Part shown: one piece after another, positions 39,521 through 48,604 of the stretch
Layout of the letters: the number at the start of each line of letters is the position of its first letter
How positions within the stretch are numbered: position 1 is the first letter of the stretch
Assembly: GCF_000422345.1 (NCBI RefSeq)
Contig: NZ_AULP01000004.1
Location: 62,001-126,000 of the forward strand
DNA: 64,000 nt
Reading direction: 5' to 3'
Source: Neomelitea salexigens DSM 19753
Lineage (GTDB): Bacteria; Pseudomonadota; Gammaproteobacteria; Pseudomonadales; Spongiibacteraceae
The notes under the pieces: generated by a model
Database searches by the model: none
What the model was told of the DNA's origin: nothing
Seen by the model: only the letters and a program-made list of their open reading frames with translations
Translations under genes and position numbers: made by a program

Positions 39521-40342
39521 TCATTGCCTAAACGCCCGCGGATTAAGCGGCTCGGCCGGTTCGCTGCTGCCCCGCCAAGGGTTGATATCCAAACCGCCAC
39601 GCCGCAAGTAGCGCGCGAAGACCGTTAGTGTTTCTGTGTGGCATGCTCGCTGAATGTCGCAATAAATCTGCTCGACACACTGCTCGTGAAAATCGTTCTG
39701 CTGGCGAAAGGAAACCAAATACCGCAGCAAACTTGCTTCATCGATTTTAGGGCCTCGGCAGCGAATGCTCACCGAGGCCCAGTCTGGCTGCCCCGTCACC
39801 GGACAGCGCGATCGCAACAGGTGGCTGTAGTATTGCTGATCGACGACCACGCCTTCGTCACAGTGCAGCAATTTTGCACTTGGCTGATAATCACTGATGT
39901 CGATATCCAGCGAATCCAGGCACTGCCCTTCCATCGGCGCGGGACATAAGGTCTTATCCCATTGCTCCGGACGGTGCAAAATGACCTTTACCTCAGCACC
40001 ACAGGCCTTACTGAGATCCTCCGTCAATGCCGCCAACACCGCTTGCTCTGAGTCAAAGGCGGTTTGATTGAAGGAGTTCAAATACAGCTTGAACGACTTT
40101 GACTCGACAATAAACGGTGACGCCGCCGGAAAATGAAACTCCCCCACCGCTACATGGGGCTTTCCGCGGTGGTCTAGCCACGACAGCTCAAAGGCGTTCC
40201 AAACGTCTACACCGTAGAAATTAGTCGCGCCGTCAATGCCGAGGCGCTGGCGCCCCTCACTGCGCGCAATGGGGTGCAGCACAGTGGGATCATAGTGCTC
40301 CGGGTAGTCTACCTGCGCGCCCAGCGGCCCGTGAATGCCCAT
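39521..40342 (-). CDS. queF: NADPH-dependent 7-cyano-7-deazaguanine reductase (long form)
   Basis: Encodes 273 residues of the two-domain QueF type found in E. coli. The QueF motif ESKSFKLYLNSFNQT is present and the catalytic cysteine is in LRSRCPVTGQPDW. It reduces preQ0 to preQ1 for queuosine in tRNA. The ATG at 40342 has GGGGAGG upstream. The start lies 10 bp after the ABC permease stop, so it may be cotranscribed with it. Confidence 0.95.
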   Translation of the reverse strand: MGIHGPLGAQVDYPEHYDPTVLHPIARSEGRQRLGIDGATNFYGVDVWNAFELSWLDHRGKPHVAVGEFHFPAASPFIVESKSFKLYLNSFNQTAFDSEQAVLAALTEDLSKACGAEVKVILHRPEQWDKTLCPAPMEGQCLDSLDIDISDYQPSAKLLHCDEGVVVDQQYYSHLLRSRCPVTGQPDWASVSIRCRGPKIDEASLLRYLVSFRQQNDFHEQCVEQIYCDIQRACHTETLTVFARYLRRGGLDINPWRGSSEPAEPLNPRAFRQ

Positions 40343-40352
40343 AATGCCTCCC

Positions 40353-41126
40353 CTACTGGCGCAAGCGCTTACCGGTGTTAAGCAGATACATGCAGTAACC
40401 ATAGGCCAACAGCGTAAATACCCCCACCATCAAGAAAGCGGTCCCCACATTCACATCCGAAACCCCTAACACCCCATAGCGAAAGGCATTCACGATGTAG
40501 AGCATGGGATTTAAACGCGACACATCCGCCCAAAATTCTGGCAGCAAATCTATCGAGTAAAAAACACCACCCAAGTAGGTCAGCGGCGTTAACACGAACA
40601 CCGGCACAATTGACACATCATCAAAGTTATTGGCGTACACCGCATTGATAAAGCCCGCCAACGAAAACATGATGGACGTCATCAGCACAATGCCAACCGT
40701 AACGCCAATATGCTGGATATGCAGGCGAGTGAAAAACAGTGACAGCAAGGTGACGATCAGGCCGACCAATAAGCCCCGGGCCACGCCGCCCAACACATAG
40801 CCCCATAACACCGTGTTGTTGGACATCGGGGATACCAGAATTTCCTCAACAAAGCGCTGAAACTTCGCCCCGAAGAACGAGGACACCACATTGGAGTAGG
40901 CGTTGGTGATGACCGACATCATAATCAGGCCAGGCACCACAAATTCCATGTAAGTAAAGCCGCCCATCTCGCCAATGCGGGAACCGATCAGGGCACCAAA
41001 AATTATAAAATACAGCGACATCGTAATGGCTGGCGGCAACAGCGTTTGCATCCATATTCTCAAAAACCGCCGGATCTCCTTGCGCACAATTGTGATAAAG
41101 GCGATCCACTGTTCACGCGTTGTCAT
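40353..41126 (-). CDS. yadH: ABC-2 type exporter permease (YadH-like)
   Basis: Encodes 257 residues with six predicted membrane helices and the ABC-2 signature region (GGVARGLLVGLIVTLLSLFF). It pairs with the ATPase encoded 26 bp upstream. YadGH-type exporters have no firmly known substrate. Confidence 0.88.
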   Translation of the reverse strand: MTTREQWIAFITIVRKEIRRFLRIWMQTLLPPAITMSLYFIIFGALIGSRIGEMGGFTYMEFVVPGLIMMSVITNAYSNVVSSFFGAKFQRFVEEILVSPMSNNTVLWGYVLGGVARGLLVGLIVTLLSLFFTRLHIQHIGVTVGIVLMTSIMFSLAGFINAVYANNFDDVSIVPVFVLTPLTYLGGVFYSIDLLPEFWADVSRLNPMLYIVNAFRYGVLGVSDVNVGTAFLMVGVFTLLAYGYCMYLLNTGKRLRQ

Positions 41127-41152
41127 GTTTTATAACCTCGTAGTGAGCCGCG

Positions 41153-42067
41153 CTAGCTCTTCGCTAGCAACGACACAAATAATTCTTCAAGCCGATTTGC
41201 CTTGTTCCGCATACTGGTGACCTCAATCCCCTGTTCGCTCAATGCCGAGAATATGGCGTTCAGCGAGCTGCCTTTTTCAACAGCAACCTCCAACATCTGC
41301 TCATCAGTTTTTTGAGTCTCAAAGCCGTCTATCGCAATACCATCAGGCAGCGCCTCCTTCGTATCGAGAACAAAGGTCTCCCGGTGCAGCTGTTTAAGCA
41401 GTGTCTTCATCGCCGTATTCTCAGCAATTTCACCGCTGTCGATAATGGCAATGTTCCGGCAAAGGCTTTCCGCTTCTTCGAGGTAGTGCGTCGTTAAAAT
41501 GATGGTCGTACCGCGCTGGTTGATTTCCTTCAGAAAGGCCCACATCGAGCGCCGCAGCTCGATGTCCACCCCAGCAGTAGGCTCGTCAAGAATCAGCAGG
41601 CGCGGCTCATGTACCAGCGCTCGTGCAATCATCAAGCGGCGCTTCATACCCCCCGACAGCATACGTGAGGCAGTATTGCGCTTTTCCCACAAATCCAGCT
41701 GACGAAGGTAGGTCTCGGCGCGTTGCTCCGCCAATTCTCGGGTCAAGCCGTAGTAGCCCGCCTGATTAACGACAATATCCCAGACACTTTCAAAATTCGA
41801 AAAATTGAACTCCTGAGGGACAATGCCAATCTCTTTCTTAGCGAGTGCTAATTCCTTGTCGATCGAGTGGCCAAACACACTCACCGAGCCCGCCGTCTTC
41901 TTTACCAACGAGCAAATAATGCCAATGGTCGTCGACTTTCCCGCACCATTGGGGCCGAGCAGAGCGAAGAAGTCGCCCTCCTCAACACATAAATCGATGC
42001 CTTTCAGTGCTTCAAAGCCATTGTCGTAGACCTTGCGTAACCCTCGTATTTCTAGGGCTTTGCTCAT
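41153..42067 (-). CDS. yadG: ABC exporter ATP-binding protein (YadG-like)
   Basis: Encodes 304 residues: Walker A LLGPNGAGKST, Q-loop VPQEFNFSNFESVWD, signature LSGGMKRRLMIARAL, Walker B LLILDEPTAGVD, and the switch histidine (TTHYLEEAE). The C-terminal 80 residues are an accessory domain. I chose the ATG at 42067 (MSKALEIRGL), with GGGA upstream. It works with the YadH-like permease. Confidence 0.92.
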   Translation of the reverse strand: MSKALEIRGLRKVYDNGFEALKGIDLCVEEGDFFALLGPNGAGKSTTIGIICSLVKKTAGSVSVFGHSIDKELALAKKEIGIVPQEFNFSNFESVWDIVVNQAGYYGLTRELAEQRAETYLRQLDLWEKRNTASRMLSGGMKRRLMIARALVHEPRLLILDEPTAGVDIELRRSMWAFLKEINQRGTTIILTTHYLEEAESLCRNIAIIDSGEIAENTAMKTLLKQLHRETFVLDTKEALPDGIAIDGFETQKTDEQMLEVAVEKGSSLNAIFSALSEQGIEVTSMRNKANRLEELFVSLLAKS

Positions 42068-42167
42068 AGTGAATTCCCATCGTTTAGATAGTGAGAAGGG
42101 CCGGTATTTTGCCACGGCACAGAGATCGAATACACTGGCGCGCCGAATTCATTGCTACGGAGCTCCT

Positions 42168-42566
42168 GTGAATAGTCGATCGCTGTATTTCCACCAACTC
42201 TTCGACCAACTCTTTCAAACCTGTAAAAACGGCCTGGAGGGCCACGGTGCCTACACACAGGAAGCTGTCGACGACTTACTAAATGGCTTTGAGGCATTAC
42301 AAAATCAACTCAGCGGTGACGATGCCCTGATGCAGGGCCAAGCCCTGCTGTGCCAAATCATTGCGCACTTCCCCGACATCACCCCGATGATGCACCGCGA
42401 CCTGCTGTGGTATTTCGGTGGTGATTGTCTGCACTACCTCAGCGACACTGAACTTGAGCAATACCAGCAGCTCGAGGAGCGCTACCACGCCACTACAGCG
42501 TGTGAGGATGACGCGGACAGTGGCCACTATCGAGACTTGCGAGCCAAGGTATTCGGCATGCACTAG
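42168..42566 (+). CDS. Conserved hypothetical protein, probably PA2817 family
   Basis: Encodes 132 residues, all helical and acidic, with YTQEAVDDLLNGFEALQNQL and HRDLLWYFGGDCLHYLSDTEL. It resembles a small protein known from Pseudomonas (PA2817 type); the surrounding genes (queF, yadGH, tRNA-Gly/Glu, msrB, alaA) match that region. The function is unknown. It starts at GTG 42168 with GGAG 5 nt upstream; an earlier ATG in frame lies over the yadG start and lacks a site. Confidence 0.68.
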   Translation: MNSRSLYFHQLFDQLFQTCKNGLEGHGAYTQEAVDDLLNGFEALQNQLSGDDALMQGQALLCQIIAHFPDITPMMHRDLLWYFGGDCLHYLSDTELEQYQQLEERYHATTACEDDADSGHYRDLRAKVFGMH

Positions 42567-42613
42567 CCCTTTAATCACTCGCTGCCCACCGCGTGTGGGC
42601 AAAAAGTACAGAC

Positions 42614-42643
42614 GAAAAAAAAGCGAAACCTAAGGCTTCGCTT
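42614..42643. terminator. Bidirectional terminator between the PA2817-like gene and tRNA-Gly
   Basis: AGCGAAACC and GGCTTCGCT form a 9-bp stem (one G-U pair) around a 3-nt loop. Eight A lie on the left and CTTTTCT on the right, so it serves tRNA-Gly on the minus strand strongly and the plus-strand gene weakly. Confidence 0.85.
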
Positions 42644-42651
42644 TTCTATTT

Positions 42652-42727
42652 TGGAGCGGGAAACCGGGTTCGAACCGGCGACCTCAACCTTGGCAAGGTT
42701 GCGCTCTACCAACTGAGCTATTCCCGC
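42652..42727 (-). tRNA. tRNA-Gly (anticodon GCC)
   Basis: 76 nt. The acceptor GCGGGAA pairs with TTCCCGC, the anticodon loop TTGCCAA gives GCC, the T loop is TTCGAAC, and CCA is encoded at 42652-42654. Confidence 0.97.
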
Positions 42728-42760
42728 AAATTTGTTTTGCGCTTATCGCGCAGCGGAGAA

Positions 42761-42789
42761 ATAATATTTCTCCCTTTTTCCTTTGTCAA
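42761..42789 (-). promoter_or_regulatory. Consensus sigma-70 promoter of tRNA-Gly
   Basis: Minus strand: TTGACA, 17 bp, TATTAT. Transcription should start near 42754, about 27 nt before the mature tRNA. Confidence 0.85.
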
Positions 42790-42858
42790 CAGTGACTTAG
42801 AGTAATCTCTTTAAGTCATTTTGCTGACGCCGCACCGGCATTTCAACCGATGAAGCAG

Positions 42859-42951
42859 AATAAATGGCGTCCCCTAGGGGACTCGAACCCCTGTTACTGC
42901 CGTGAAAGGGCAGTGTCCTAGGCCACTAGACGAAGGGGACGCCGCAAACCT
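42859..42951. repeat. Direct repeat copy 1 containing tRNA-Glu
   Basis: 93 nt identical to 43109-43201, reaching from AATAAATGG through the tRNA-Glu to GCCGCAAACCT. The identity extends only a few nt beyond the tRNA on each side. Confidence 0.85.
42865..42940 (-). tRNA. tRNA-Glu (anticodon UUC), copy 1
   Basis: 76 nt. The acceptor GTCCCCT pairs with AGGGGAC, the anticodon loop CTTTCAC gives UUC, the T loop is TTCGAGT, and CCA is encoded. Identical to the copy 250 bp away. Confidence 0.97.
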
Positions 42952-42988
42952 CTCGCTAGAGCTGCTACCCTGAGCGAGAGCGGCGGCA

Positions 42989-43017
42989 ATTTTAAGAGTT
43001 GCCCTTGAGCGCGTCAA
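42989..43017 (-). promoter_or_regulatory. Sigma-70 promoter of tRNA-Glu copy 1
   Basis: Minus strand: TTGACG, 17 bp, TAAAAT. The same hexamers and spacing serve the second copy, but the spacer sequence differs. Confidence 0.85.
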
Positions 43018-43108
43018 GGTAGCAAGTCTCGTCATTACCGCATTCTGGCGAAAGAAAAAACGGCCGGTTTTTTCTTCCCTGCTCTGCAGTGCAAGCACTA
43101 CAGGGCGA

Positions 43109-43201
43109 AATAAATGGCGTCCCCTAGGGGACTCGAACCCCTGTTACTGCCGTGAAAGGGCAGTGTCCTAGGCCACTAGACGAAGGGGACGCCGCAAACC
43201 T
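43109..43201. repeat. Direct repeat copy 2 containing tRNA-Glu
   Basis: 93 nt identical to 42859-42951; offset 250 bp. Confidence 0.85.
43115..43190 (-). tRNA. tRNA-Glu (anticodon UUC), copy 2
   Basis: Identical in all 76 nt to the tRNA-Glu at 42865-42940, with CCA encoded at 43115-43117. Confidence 0.97.
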
Positions 43202-43239
43202 TCCAGGCTGCGAGTCACTGTTGCCTGAAAGTGGCGCGA

Positions 43240-43268
43240 ATTTTAGGGAGCCTGCTCGCTGCCGTCAA
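43240..43268 (-). promoter_or_regulatory. Sigma-70 promoter of tRNA-Glu copy 2
   Basis: Minus strand: TTGACG, 17 bp, TAAAAT, about 50 bp upstream of the mature tRNA. Confidence 0.85.
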
Positions 43269-43283
43269 GCCTGAATTTACCGC

Positions 43284-43306
43284 AAACGCAAAATAATGCG
43301 TTTTTT
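43284..43306. terminator. Hairpin with T-run between msrB and the tRNA-Glu promoter
   Basis: AAACGCA and TGCGTTT form a 7-bp stem with a 6-nt loop, followed by more T on the plus strand and with A-rich flanks on both sides. It could end msrB transcription (minus strand), though the U-run there is only three long. Confidence 0.45.
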
Positions 43307-43349
43307 CAGTAATTCTGTCGATTTTTTATTCAAGCTGCGCAGAAATCGG

Positions 43350-43748
43350 TCAAGCTTCTGATTTATCTAGAGTTAGCGACACCGAGTTGATGCAATACCG
43401 CAGTCCTGTGGGCGCCGGCCCGTCACTAAACACATGCCCCAGGTGAGCATCGCAGCGAGCGCAAACGACCTCTTCACGGATCATACCGTGACTGGTATCG
43501 CGATTGATTCCGAGGGCGCCTTCACCGACTGGCTGGTAGAAGCTCGGCCAACCCGAGCCAGAGTCGTATTTCGTTGTTGACGAGAACAGCGCCTCACCGC
43601 AGCAACGGCATCGGTACACGCCATCGGCAGACTCTTTATAGTATTTGCCGGTGAACGCGCGTTCCGTGCCCTTCTCGCGACAAACTTGGTATTCCTCAGG
43701 GCTGAGAAGTTCCTGCCACTGCGCCGCGGATTTTACGACTTTTTCCAT
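43350..43748 (-). CDS. msrB: Peptide-methionine (R)-S-oxide reductase
   Basis: Encodes 132 residues. Two CxxC pairs (CRCCGE and CARCDA) bind zinc, and the catalytic cysteine is in LRYCINS near the C-terminus. It repairs R-methionine sulfoxide in proteins. I chose the ATG at 43748 (MEKVVKS), with GGTGGAG upstream. It is divergent from alaA over about 100 bp. Confidence 0.95.
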   Translation of the reverse strand: MEKVVKSAAQWQELLSPEEYQVCREKGTERAFTGKYYKESADGVYRCRCCGEALFSSTTKYDSGSGWPSFYQPVGEGALGINRDTSHGMIREEVVCARCDAHLGHVFSDGPAPTGLRYCINSVSLTLDKSEA

Positions 43749-43851
43749 CAATATCACTCCACCTGTATGCCTTTGAAGACGTATACTGTTGCTAACTGTT
43801 GATCGCGAGGCAATTCCGCCAGCACCAATCACTTTCGATTAGAAGATCGCC

Positions 43852-45084
43852 ATGAGCCATTATTACAAATCCAGCAAACTTCAGAACGTCTGTTATGACA
43901 TTCGCGGCCCGGTTCTGCACCGCGCCAATGAATTGGAAGAGGAAGGCTATCGCATCCTCAAGCTCAATATAGGCAACCCGGCGGCATTTGGATTCAACGC
44001 GCCAGAAGAGATCATTCAAGATGTGATTCGACTGTTGCCGGAAAGTGAGGGCTACAGCGACTCTAAAGGCCTGTACTCAGCCCGAAAAGCCATCATGCAG
44101 GAATGCCAGAAAATCGGTATTCCCGGCGTCGAGGTCAATGACATCTACCTGGGCAACGGCTGTAGTGAGCTAATTACCATGGCAACCCAGGCGCTGCTGA
44201 ATATCGGCGACGAGGTGCTTATCCCCTCCCCCGATTATCCGCTGTGGACAGCGGTTGTGTCCCTGAGTGGTGCCAAGCCGGTTCACTACCTCTGCGACGA
44301 AGAGAATGACTGGCAGCCGTCACTTGACGATATTCGCGCAAAAATCACCGACAAAACCCGCGCCATCGTTATCATCAACCCGAACAACCCCACCGGTGCG
44401 GTGTATAGCCGGGAGATGCTTGAAGCGCTGGTCGAAATTGCAGAAGAACACAATCTGGTGGTTTTTGCCGACGAGATTTACAGCAAAATTCTCTACGATG
44501 ATGCCGTGCACATTCCCCTGGGCAGCATTAGCCGCGACGTGCTATGCCTGACCTTCAATGGCTTGTCCAAAGCGTATCGACTGGCAGGTTTCCGCAGCGG
44601 CTGGATGGTGGTGTCCGGCGCCAAAGACCGCGCCGCCGACTACATCGAAGGTTTAGACATGCTGTCGTCAATGCGGCTGTGTGCCAACGTACCGGCTCAG
44701 CACGCAATACAAACCGCACTGGGCGGTTATCAGAGTATTAATGAGTTGATCCTTCCCGGTGGGCGCCTGCTTGAGCAGCGCGACCTCGCATGGCAGATGC
44801 TCAACGATATTCCCGGCGTCAGTTGCACCAAGCCCGCCGGCACTATTTACATGTTCCCCAAGCTGGATCCCGAGGTTTACCCGGTTGCCAATGACGAGCA
44901 ACTGGTGCTCGACCTGCTGAATCAGGAAAAAATACTGCTGGTGCAGGGTACCGGTTTCAACTGGCACACCACGGATCACCTGCGTATCGTCTTCCTGCCC
45001 AATAAGCTTGATCTGGCAGACGCCATTGAGCGCTTTGGCCGTTTCCTGCAGGGTTACCGCAAAAAACTACGCGCCGTTAGCTAG
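43852..45084 (+). CDS. alaA: Glutamate-pyruvate aminotransferase AlaA (YfbQ-type)
   Basis: Encodes 410 residues of a class I PLP aminotransferase: NPNNPTGAVYS, DEIYSKILYD, and the PLP lysine in FNGLSKAYRLAGFRSGW. The N-terminal KLQNVCYDIRGPV and SEGYSDSKGL match AlaA/YfbQ, the main alanine-forming transaminase in E. coli. The 3' end overlaps the convergent methyltransferase gene by 8 bp. Confidence 0.93.
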   Translation: MSHYYKSSKLQNVCYDIRGPVLHRANELEEEGYRILKLNIGNPAAFGFNAPEEIIQDVIRLLPESEGYSDSKGLYSARKAIMQECQKIGIPGVEVNDIYLGNGCSELITMATQALLNIGDEVLIPSPDYPLWTAVVSLSGAKPVHYLCDEENDWQPSLDDIRAKITDKTRAIVIINPNNPTGAVYSREMLEALVEIAEEHNLVVFADEIYSKILYDDAVHIPLGSISRDVLCLTFNGLSKAYRLAGFRSGWMVVSGAKDRAADYIEGLDMLSSMRLCANVPAQHAIQTALGGYQSINELILPGGRLLEQRDLAWQMLNDIPGVSCTKPAGTIYMFPKLDPEVYPVANDEQLVLDLLNQEKILLVQGTGFNWHTTDHLRIVFLPNKLDLADAIERFGRFLQGYRKKLRAVS

Positions 45085-46018
45085 GCGCACGATAGTGAAG
45101 CACCTTGAGAGCGGCATCCGTGTCGCGCTCAGGGAAATCTGCTCGCCCTGCTAAACGCTCACAAAACTGTGCCTCGGGCCAATATTCTGCAACGCGGTCG
45201 CGAAGAAAAGCCTCATCCAGCAATGGCGAATTCAAACAGATCAGCACATCCGCCCCCGGCGCGCAGAGGCTGCTCATCCTCGACAGCAGGCGCCCGTAAT
45301 CTCGCGCCGCATCGAAACTGCCGGCCTGCCGCGATGGCGGGTCGCAGATCACAACATCATAGGGGCCGAGTTTTTTTAGCTTTCCCCAGCTCTTAAAAAT
45401 ATCGTGCCCGAGAAACACCGGCGCGCCGCTATCGGCATCGTTCAGGCGATGATTCTCCCGCCCGGTGCGCAACGAGGATTTACTCATGTCGATATTGACG
45501 ATCTGGCTCGCCCCGGCTTTGCTGGCCGCGACCGAAAAGGCACAGGTGTAGGAAAATAAGTTCAGTACCCGACGGCCATGTGCCCGAGCCGTCAGCCAGC
45601 GCCGCGCCGGCTGCATATCCATAAAGTAACCAATATTTTGCCGTCCACCCAACTGCAGCGCGAACCGTAAACCCTCCTCCACGGCATACATTGGCCTCGG
45701 CGCTTCGCCCCAGAGAGTTTGCAGATCAGCGTCGCGCTGATAGCGATGTTGCACTATCGCCGCGGTAAAATGTGGCGCCAACGTCTCCGCAAGGGCCGCA
45801 CAGAAATCAGCCCAAAAGTCCCCGGGCGGCTCGCGATACAGCACGATCCACAGCAGTGGAGAGAAGTAATCCACCGTCAACCACTCATAGCCGGGATAAC
45901 ACTGCCCGCGGCCATGAAATAAACGCCGACTTTCACCATCTGCGCAGCGCTGCGGCCATTGCTCAAGCTTTGCCAGGCTCAATAAGCCCTCAACATTTAC
46001 CTCTACCCGCTCGGCCAT
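45077..46018 (-). CDS. Class I SAM-dependent methyltransferase, RlmI/RlmK-like
   Basis: Encodes 313 residues. The core IGYFMDMQPARRWL, RVLNLFSYTCAFSVAA (SAM motif I), VNIDMSKSSL and VICDPPSRQAGSFD matches rRNA methyltransferases of the RlmI/RlmK type. There is no N-terminal PUA domain, unlike RlmI itself, so the exact target is unknown. The ATG at 46018 lies 4 nt after the NAD-kinase-like stop, with GAGG upstream. Confidence 0.82.
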   Translation of the reverse strand: MAERVEVNVEGLLSLAKLEQWPQRCADGESRRLFHGRGQCYPGYEWLTVDYFSPLLWIVLYREPPGDFWADFCAALAETLAPHFTAAIVQHRYQRDADLQTLWGEAPRPMYAVEEGLRFALQLGGRQNIGYFMDMQPARRWLTARAHGRRVLNLFSYTCAFSVAASKAGASQIVNIDMSKSSLRTGRENHRLNDADSGAPVFLGHDIFKSWGKLKKLGPYDVVICDPPSRQAGSFDAARDYGRLLSRMSSLCAPGADVLICLNSPLLDEAFLRDRVAEYWPEAQFCERLAGRADFPERDTDAALKVLHYRAPS

Positions 46019-46022
46019 CGCG

Positions 46023-47156
46023 CTATGCCTCGCCGGCACTAACGCGGTACATCACCTGATCGCGATAGCCCGTGGTTACCGCAATAAAGCCCTGCCACTG
46101 CGCATCTAGCGCGGCGTCGTTGCTGTCGACCAGCAGCGGACGCCCCGCCAAACCGGTCAGCTTACCCTTGCTCGCCAGCACCTGAAAATTGTCGCGACCA
46201 ATACGGCGAATAAGGGCAGGAGTAAGCTGTTGATTGCCGCGCCCTAAGATATGCCCTTGGCCCCCTATCGCGGTAATCAGCACTTTTATCGGCCCCTTGT
46301 GATGATCCATCACCTCACTAATTTGCTGGGCATTGGCGTCCGCCTGCAGCAATTCACCGCCGCGTACCAAGTCAAAACCGAGCAAGGTAAATGGCAAACC
46401 CAGTGCCTCCATAAAACCGGTTGTGGTGCTGCCCGGGCCGACAATATAAAGGCAATCCTCGTCATAGTTTTCCATTAATTCATCAGCGATATCGGCAATC
46501 ACTAATTCTTCAACTTCCCGGCCGCCCTGTTTCACTTGCTGCAGAAAACCGCCTAAACGCGGTACCAGCAGTTCTCCGTAGTGACGTGAACGCACTCGCC
46601 CCTCGGCAAAGGCTGCCTCGTCGATATCCCTGACTTCCTGCAAACCGATATCCACCAAGTCACCATCAATCAGCGCCCGCAATATCGCCGCGGCCGCCTG
46701 AGGATTAACGGCATAGACCGCCGAATGCATTTTCACTCCGGCGGGTAGCCCCAATACCGGCAGGTTCTCACCCACGGCACTGTAAATATCTCTGGCGGTG
46801 CCATCGCCGCCAACAAACAGCACAATATCGACCTGCTCGCTTAGCAAACACTGAGCGGCGCGGCGCGTGTCTTCCGCTGAGCTCAGTGCCTCGGCGCGGC
46901 CAACCGACGTAAACCTAAGACCCGCTTCGCGGCACGCCTGTTCAGCCATGGCGCCATCAAAGCCATACACCACAAGCTGCTCCGCCACGGGCGCTAGCGC
47001 AGCCAAGCAGCGCACAGCTCTTGGCAGGGAACGGCTATTTGCCATTTCTTCAGCCACCGATTGGCGCAGCCTGTCAGGCAGTGTATCGCTGCCTTTTAAG
47101 CCCTCAGGGCCGCCCAATCCGGCGTAGGGGTTAACGATCAAGCCCAGCTTAAACAT
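46023..47156 (-). CDS. ATP-NAD kinase family protein
   Basis: Encodes 377 residues: LGLIVNPYAGLGGPEGLKG at the N-terminus, the diagnostic VGGDGTARDIY, LGLPAGVKMHSAV, and YIVGPGSTTTGF. It belongs to the group related to NadK and AcoX, distinct in length from classical NadK (about 290 aa). Whether it phosphorylates NAD or another substrate is not established. It is the first gene of a pair with the methyltransferase. Confidence 0.82.
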   Translation of the reverse strand: MFKLGLIVNPYAGLGGPEGLKGSDTLPDRLRQSVAEEMANSRSLPRAVRCLAALAPVAEQLVVYGFDGAMAEQACREAGLRFTSVGRAEALSSAEDTRRAAQCLLSEQVDIVLFVGGDGTARDIYSAVGENLPVLGLPAGVKMHSAVYAVNPQAAAAILRALIDGDLVDIGLQEVRDIDEAAFAEGRVRSRHYGELLVPRLGGFLQQVKQGGREVEELVIADIADELMENYDEDCLYIVGPGSTTTGFMEALGLPFTLLGFDLVRGGELLQADANAQQISEVMDHHKGPIKVLITAIGGQGHILGRGNQQLTPALIRRIGRDNFQVLASKGKLTGLAGRPLLVDSNDAALDAQWQGFIAVTTGYRDQVMYRVSAGEA

Positions 47157-47293
47157 CTATTACCTCAACTTCTGCCGCGATCTGCGGCCAATACTTAGAG
47201 ACAGCCAATACTGCGGCGCCATAGCATGGCGGTCATAACTTGCATTTACCCTTGGTACAACTAACCTTGGAATAAACGTTTAGGATTTTCGCT

Positions 47294-47494
47294 ATGCCCA
47301 GAAACAACCCCACAGCAAACTCGCCCAGCCACGCCGCTCAGGAGCGCTTTGAAAAACGCTACGGCGCATGGTTGATCGATGATAACGGCCGGGAAATCCC
47401 CATCGACGCTCACAAAGTTGAATCCTGCCTCGATGCACTTAGCGGCAGCGACGACGAATTTATTTGCTACCTTGCAAAGCAGCGAGCAAGTTAA
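47294..47494 (+). CDS. Small conserved-looking hypothetical protein (66 aa)
   Basis: I do not recognise a function. RFEKRYGAWLIDDNGREIPI followed by a helical segment with acidic residues looks like a folded cytoplasmic protein. AGGA lies about 9 nt upstream of the ATG. Its last 35 nt overlap the end of pdxB on the other strand. Confidence 0.55.
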   Translation: MPRNNPTANSPSHAAQERFEKRYGAWLIDDNGREIPIDAHKVESCLDALSGSDDEFICYLAKQRAS

Positions 47495-48602
47495 GCTGCG
47501 CTGCGCTCAGCGCTTTCCCCGCTCCCCGGTAGTCGCAAAACGCAAACTCCCGACGCTCCGGGTAGTGCTTGCGCAACGCATCAAATTGCTTGGCGGGATC
47601 TTCAGCCCACAGGCTCTCTCTAAACCGCTTGTCGTCCGCGCAAACGTCGTACACCGCCGCAACCGCTTCGCGCAAAAGCGCGTTGTCACCCTCGGCCTTC
47701 AAATCAATACTCGGGCGCGGCAGCGCCACCTCAGGCAGGTCAAGCTCCCCACTGCCAATATCTGCCACATAGCCTGCTAAGCGCTCGGCAATCATTCGCG
47801 TGCCAGCCACTTTACCGTCGAGACTGTAGCCAGCGATATGCGGCGTTGCGATCAAGCATAAATCCGCCAAGCGCTTATCGACGCTGGGCTCGCCTTCCCA
47901 GACATCCATCGCCAAATGAATATCCGGGCGCTGCTGCTTGAGAGCCAACAGGTCGTGAGTTGCTATCACTCCGCCGCGGCCAGCGCTGATCAATAACGCC
48001 CCATTCGGCAAACCGCTCAGCTGCTTCGCCGTAAGCATATGATAACTCGGGTAGTGACCGCCGGTAGTTAGTGGCGCATGCACGCTCATCACCTCACAAC
48101 GCAGTACCTCGTCGAGCGTACTCAGGTGTGGGTCGCTGCTTCGGGCCAGCAGAGGGTCGTAAGCCACGCTATCGATGCTCAGGCGCGCCAAACGCTCAGC
48201 AACCGTTCGACCCACATTCCCAAAGCCAACAAGCCCGACTCGTCCGCCCTGTCGCAATACCTCCAGGCGATCACTGCAGGCACAGATAACGCTGATGACA
48301 TAGTCCGCCACCGAATTGGCATTGCAACCGGGGGCGGTATAAGCGGCAATACCGCTGCGCGCCAGATAATCCATATCCAGGTGGTCTGCGCCAATGGTAC
48401 AGGAGCCAACAAACTTAATTTGACTGCCGGCAAGCAAGGCGTGATCAACCCTGGTGACCGACCGCACAATCAACGCCTGGGCGCCTCCGAGCTCCGCCGC
48501 AGAGAGCCTGCGCCCTGCAAAACGGCGAATCTCGCCAAAGGGCGCGAACATAGCGTCGGCGTAGGGCACATTCTCGTCGACCAATATCTTGAGTGGCAGC
48601 AC
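47460..48602 (-). CDS. pdxB: 4-phosphoerythronate dehydrogenase
   Basis: Encodes 380 residues of the D-2-hydroxyacid dehydrogenase family: KILVDENVPYADAMF at the N-terminus, GLVGFGNVGRTVAERL for NAD, SAGRGGVI, and HIAGYSLDGK, plus the C-terminal PdxB dimerisation region. It oxidises 4-phosphoerythronate in pyridoxal phosphate synthesis. I chose GTG at 48602, with GGGGA 5 nt upstream; a TTG four codons earlier is possible. It lies 2 nt after the exonuclease stop. Confidence 0.94.
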   Translation of the reverse strand: MLPLKILVDENVPYADAMFAPFGEIRRFAGRRLSAAELGGAQALIVRSVTRVDHALLAGSQIKFVGSCTIGADHLDMDYLARSGIAAYTAPGCNANSVADYVISVICACSDRLEVLRQGGRVGLVGFGNVGRTVAERLARLSIDSVAYDPLLARSSDPHLSTLDEVLRCEVMSVHAPLTTGGHYPSYHMLTAKQLSGLPNGALLISAGRGGVIATHDLLALKQQRPDIHLAMDVWEGEPSVDKRLADLCLIATPHIAGYSLDGKVAGTRMIAERLAGYVADIGSGELDLPEVALPRPSIDLKAEGDNALLREAVAAVYDVCADDKRFRESLWAEDPAKQFDALRKHYPERREFAFCDYRGAGKALSAAQLNLLAALQGSK

Positions 48603-48604
48603 AA

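Noticed and set aside
42859-43201. CRISPR-like direct repeats
   Set aside because: The repeated 93-nt unit is a duplicated tRNA-Glu gene, only two copies with unrelated spacers; no cas genes.
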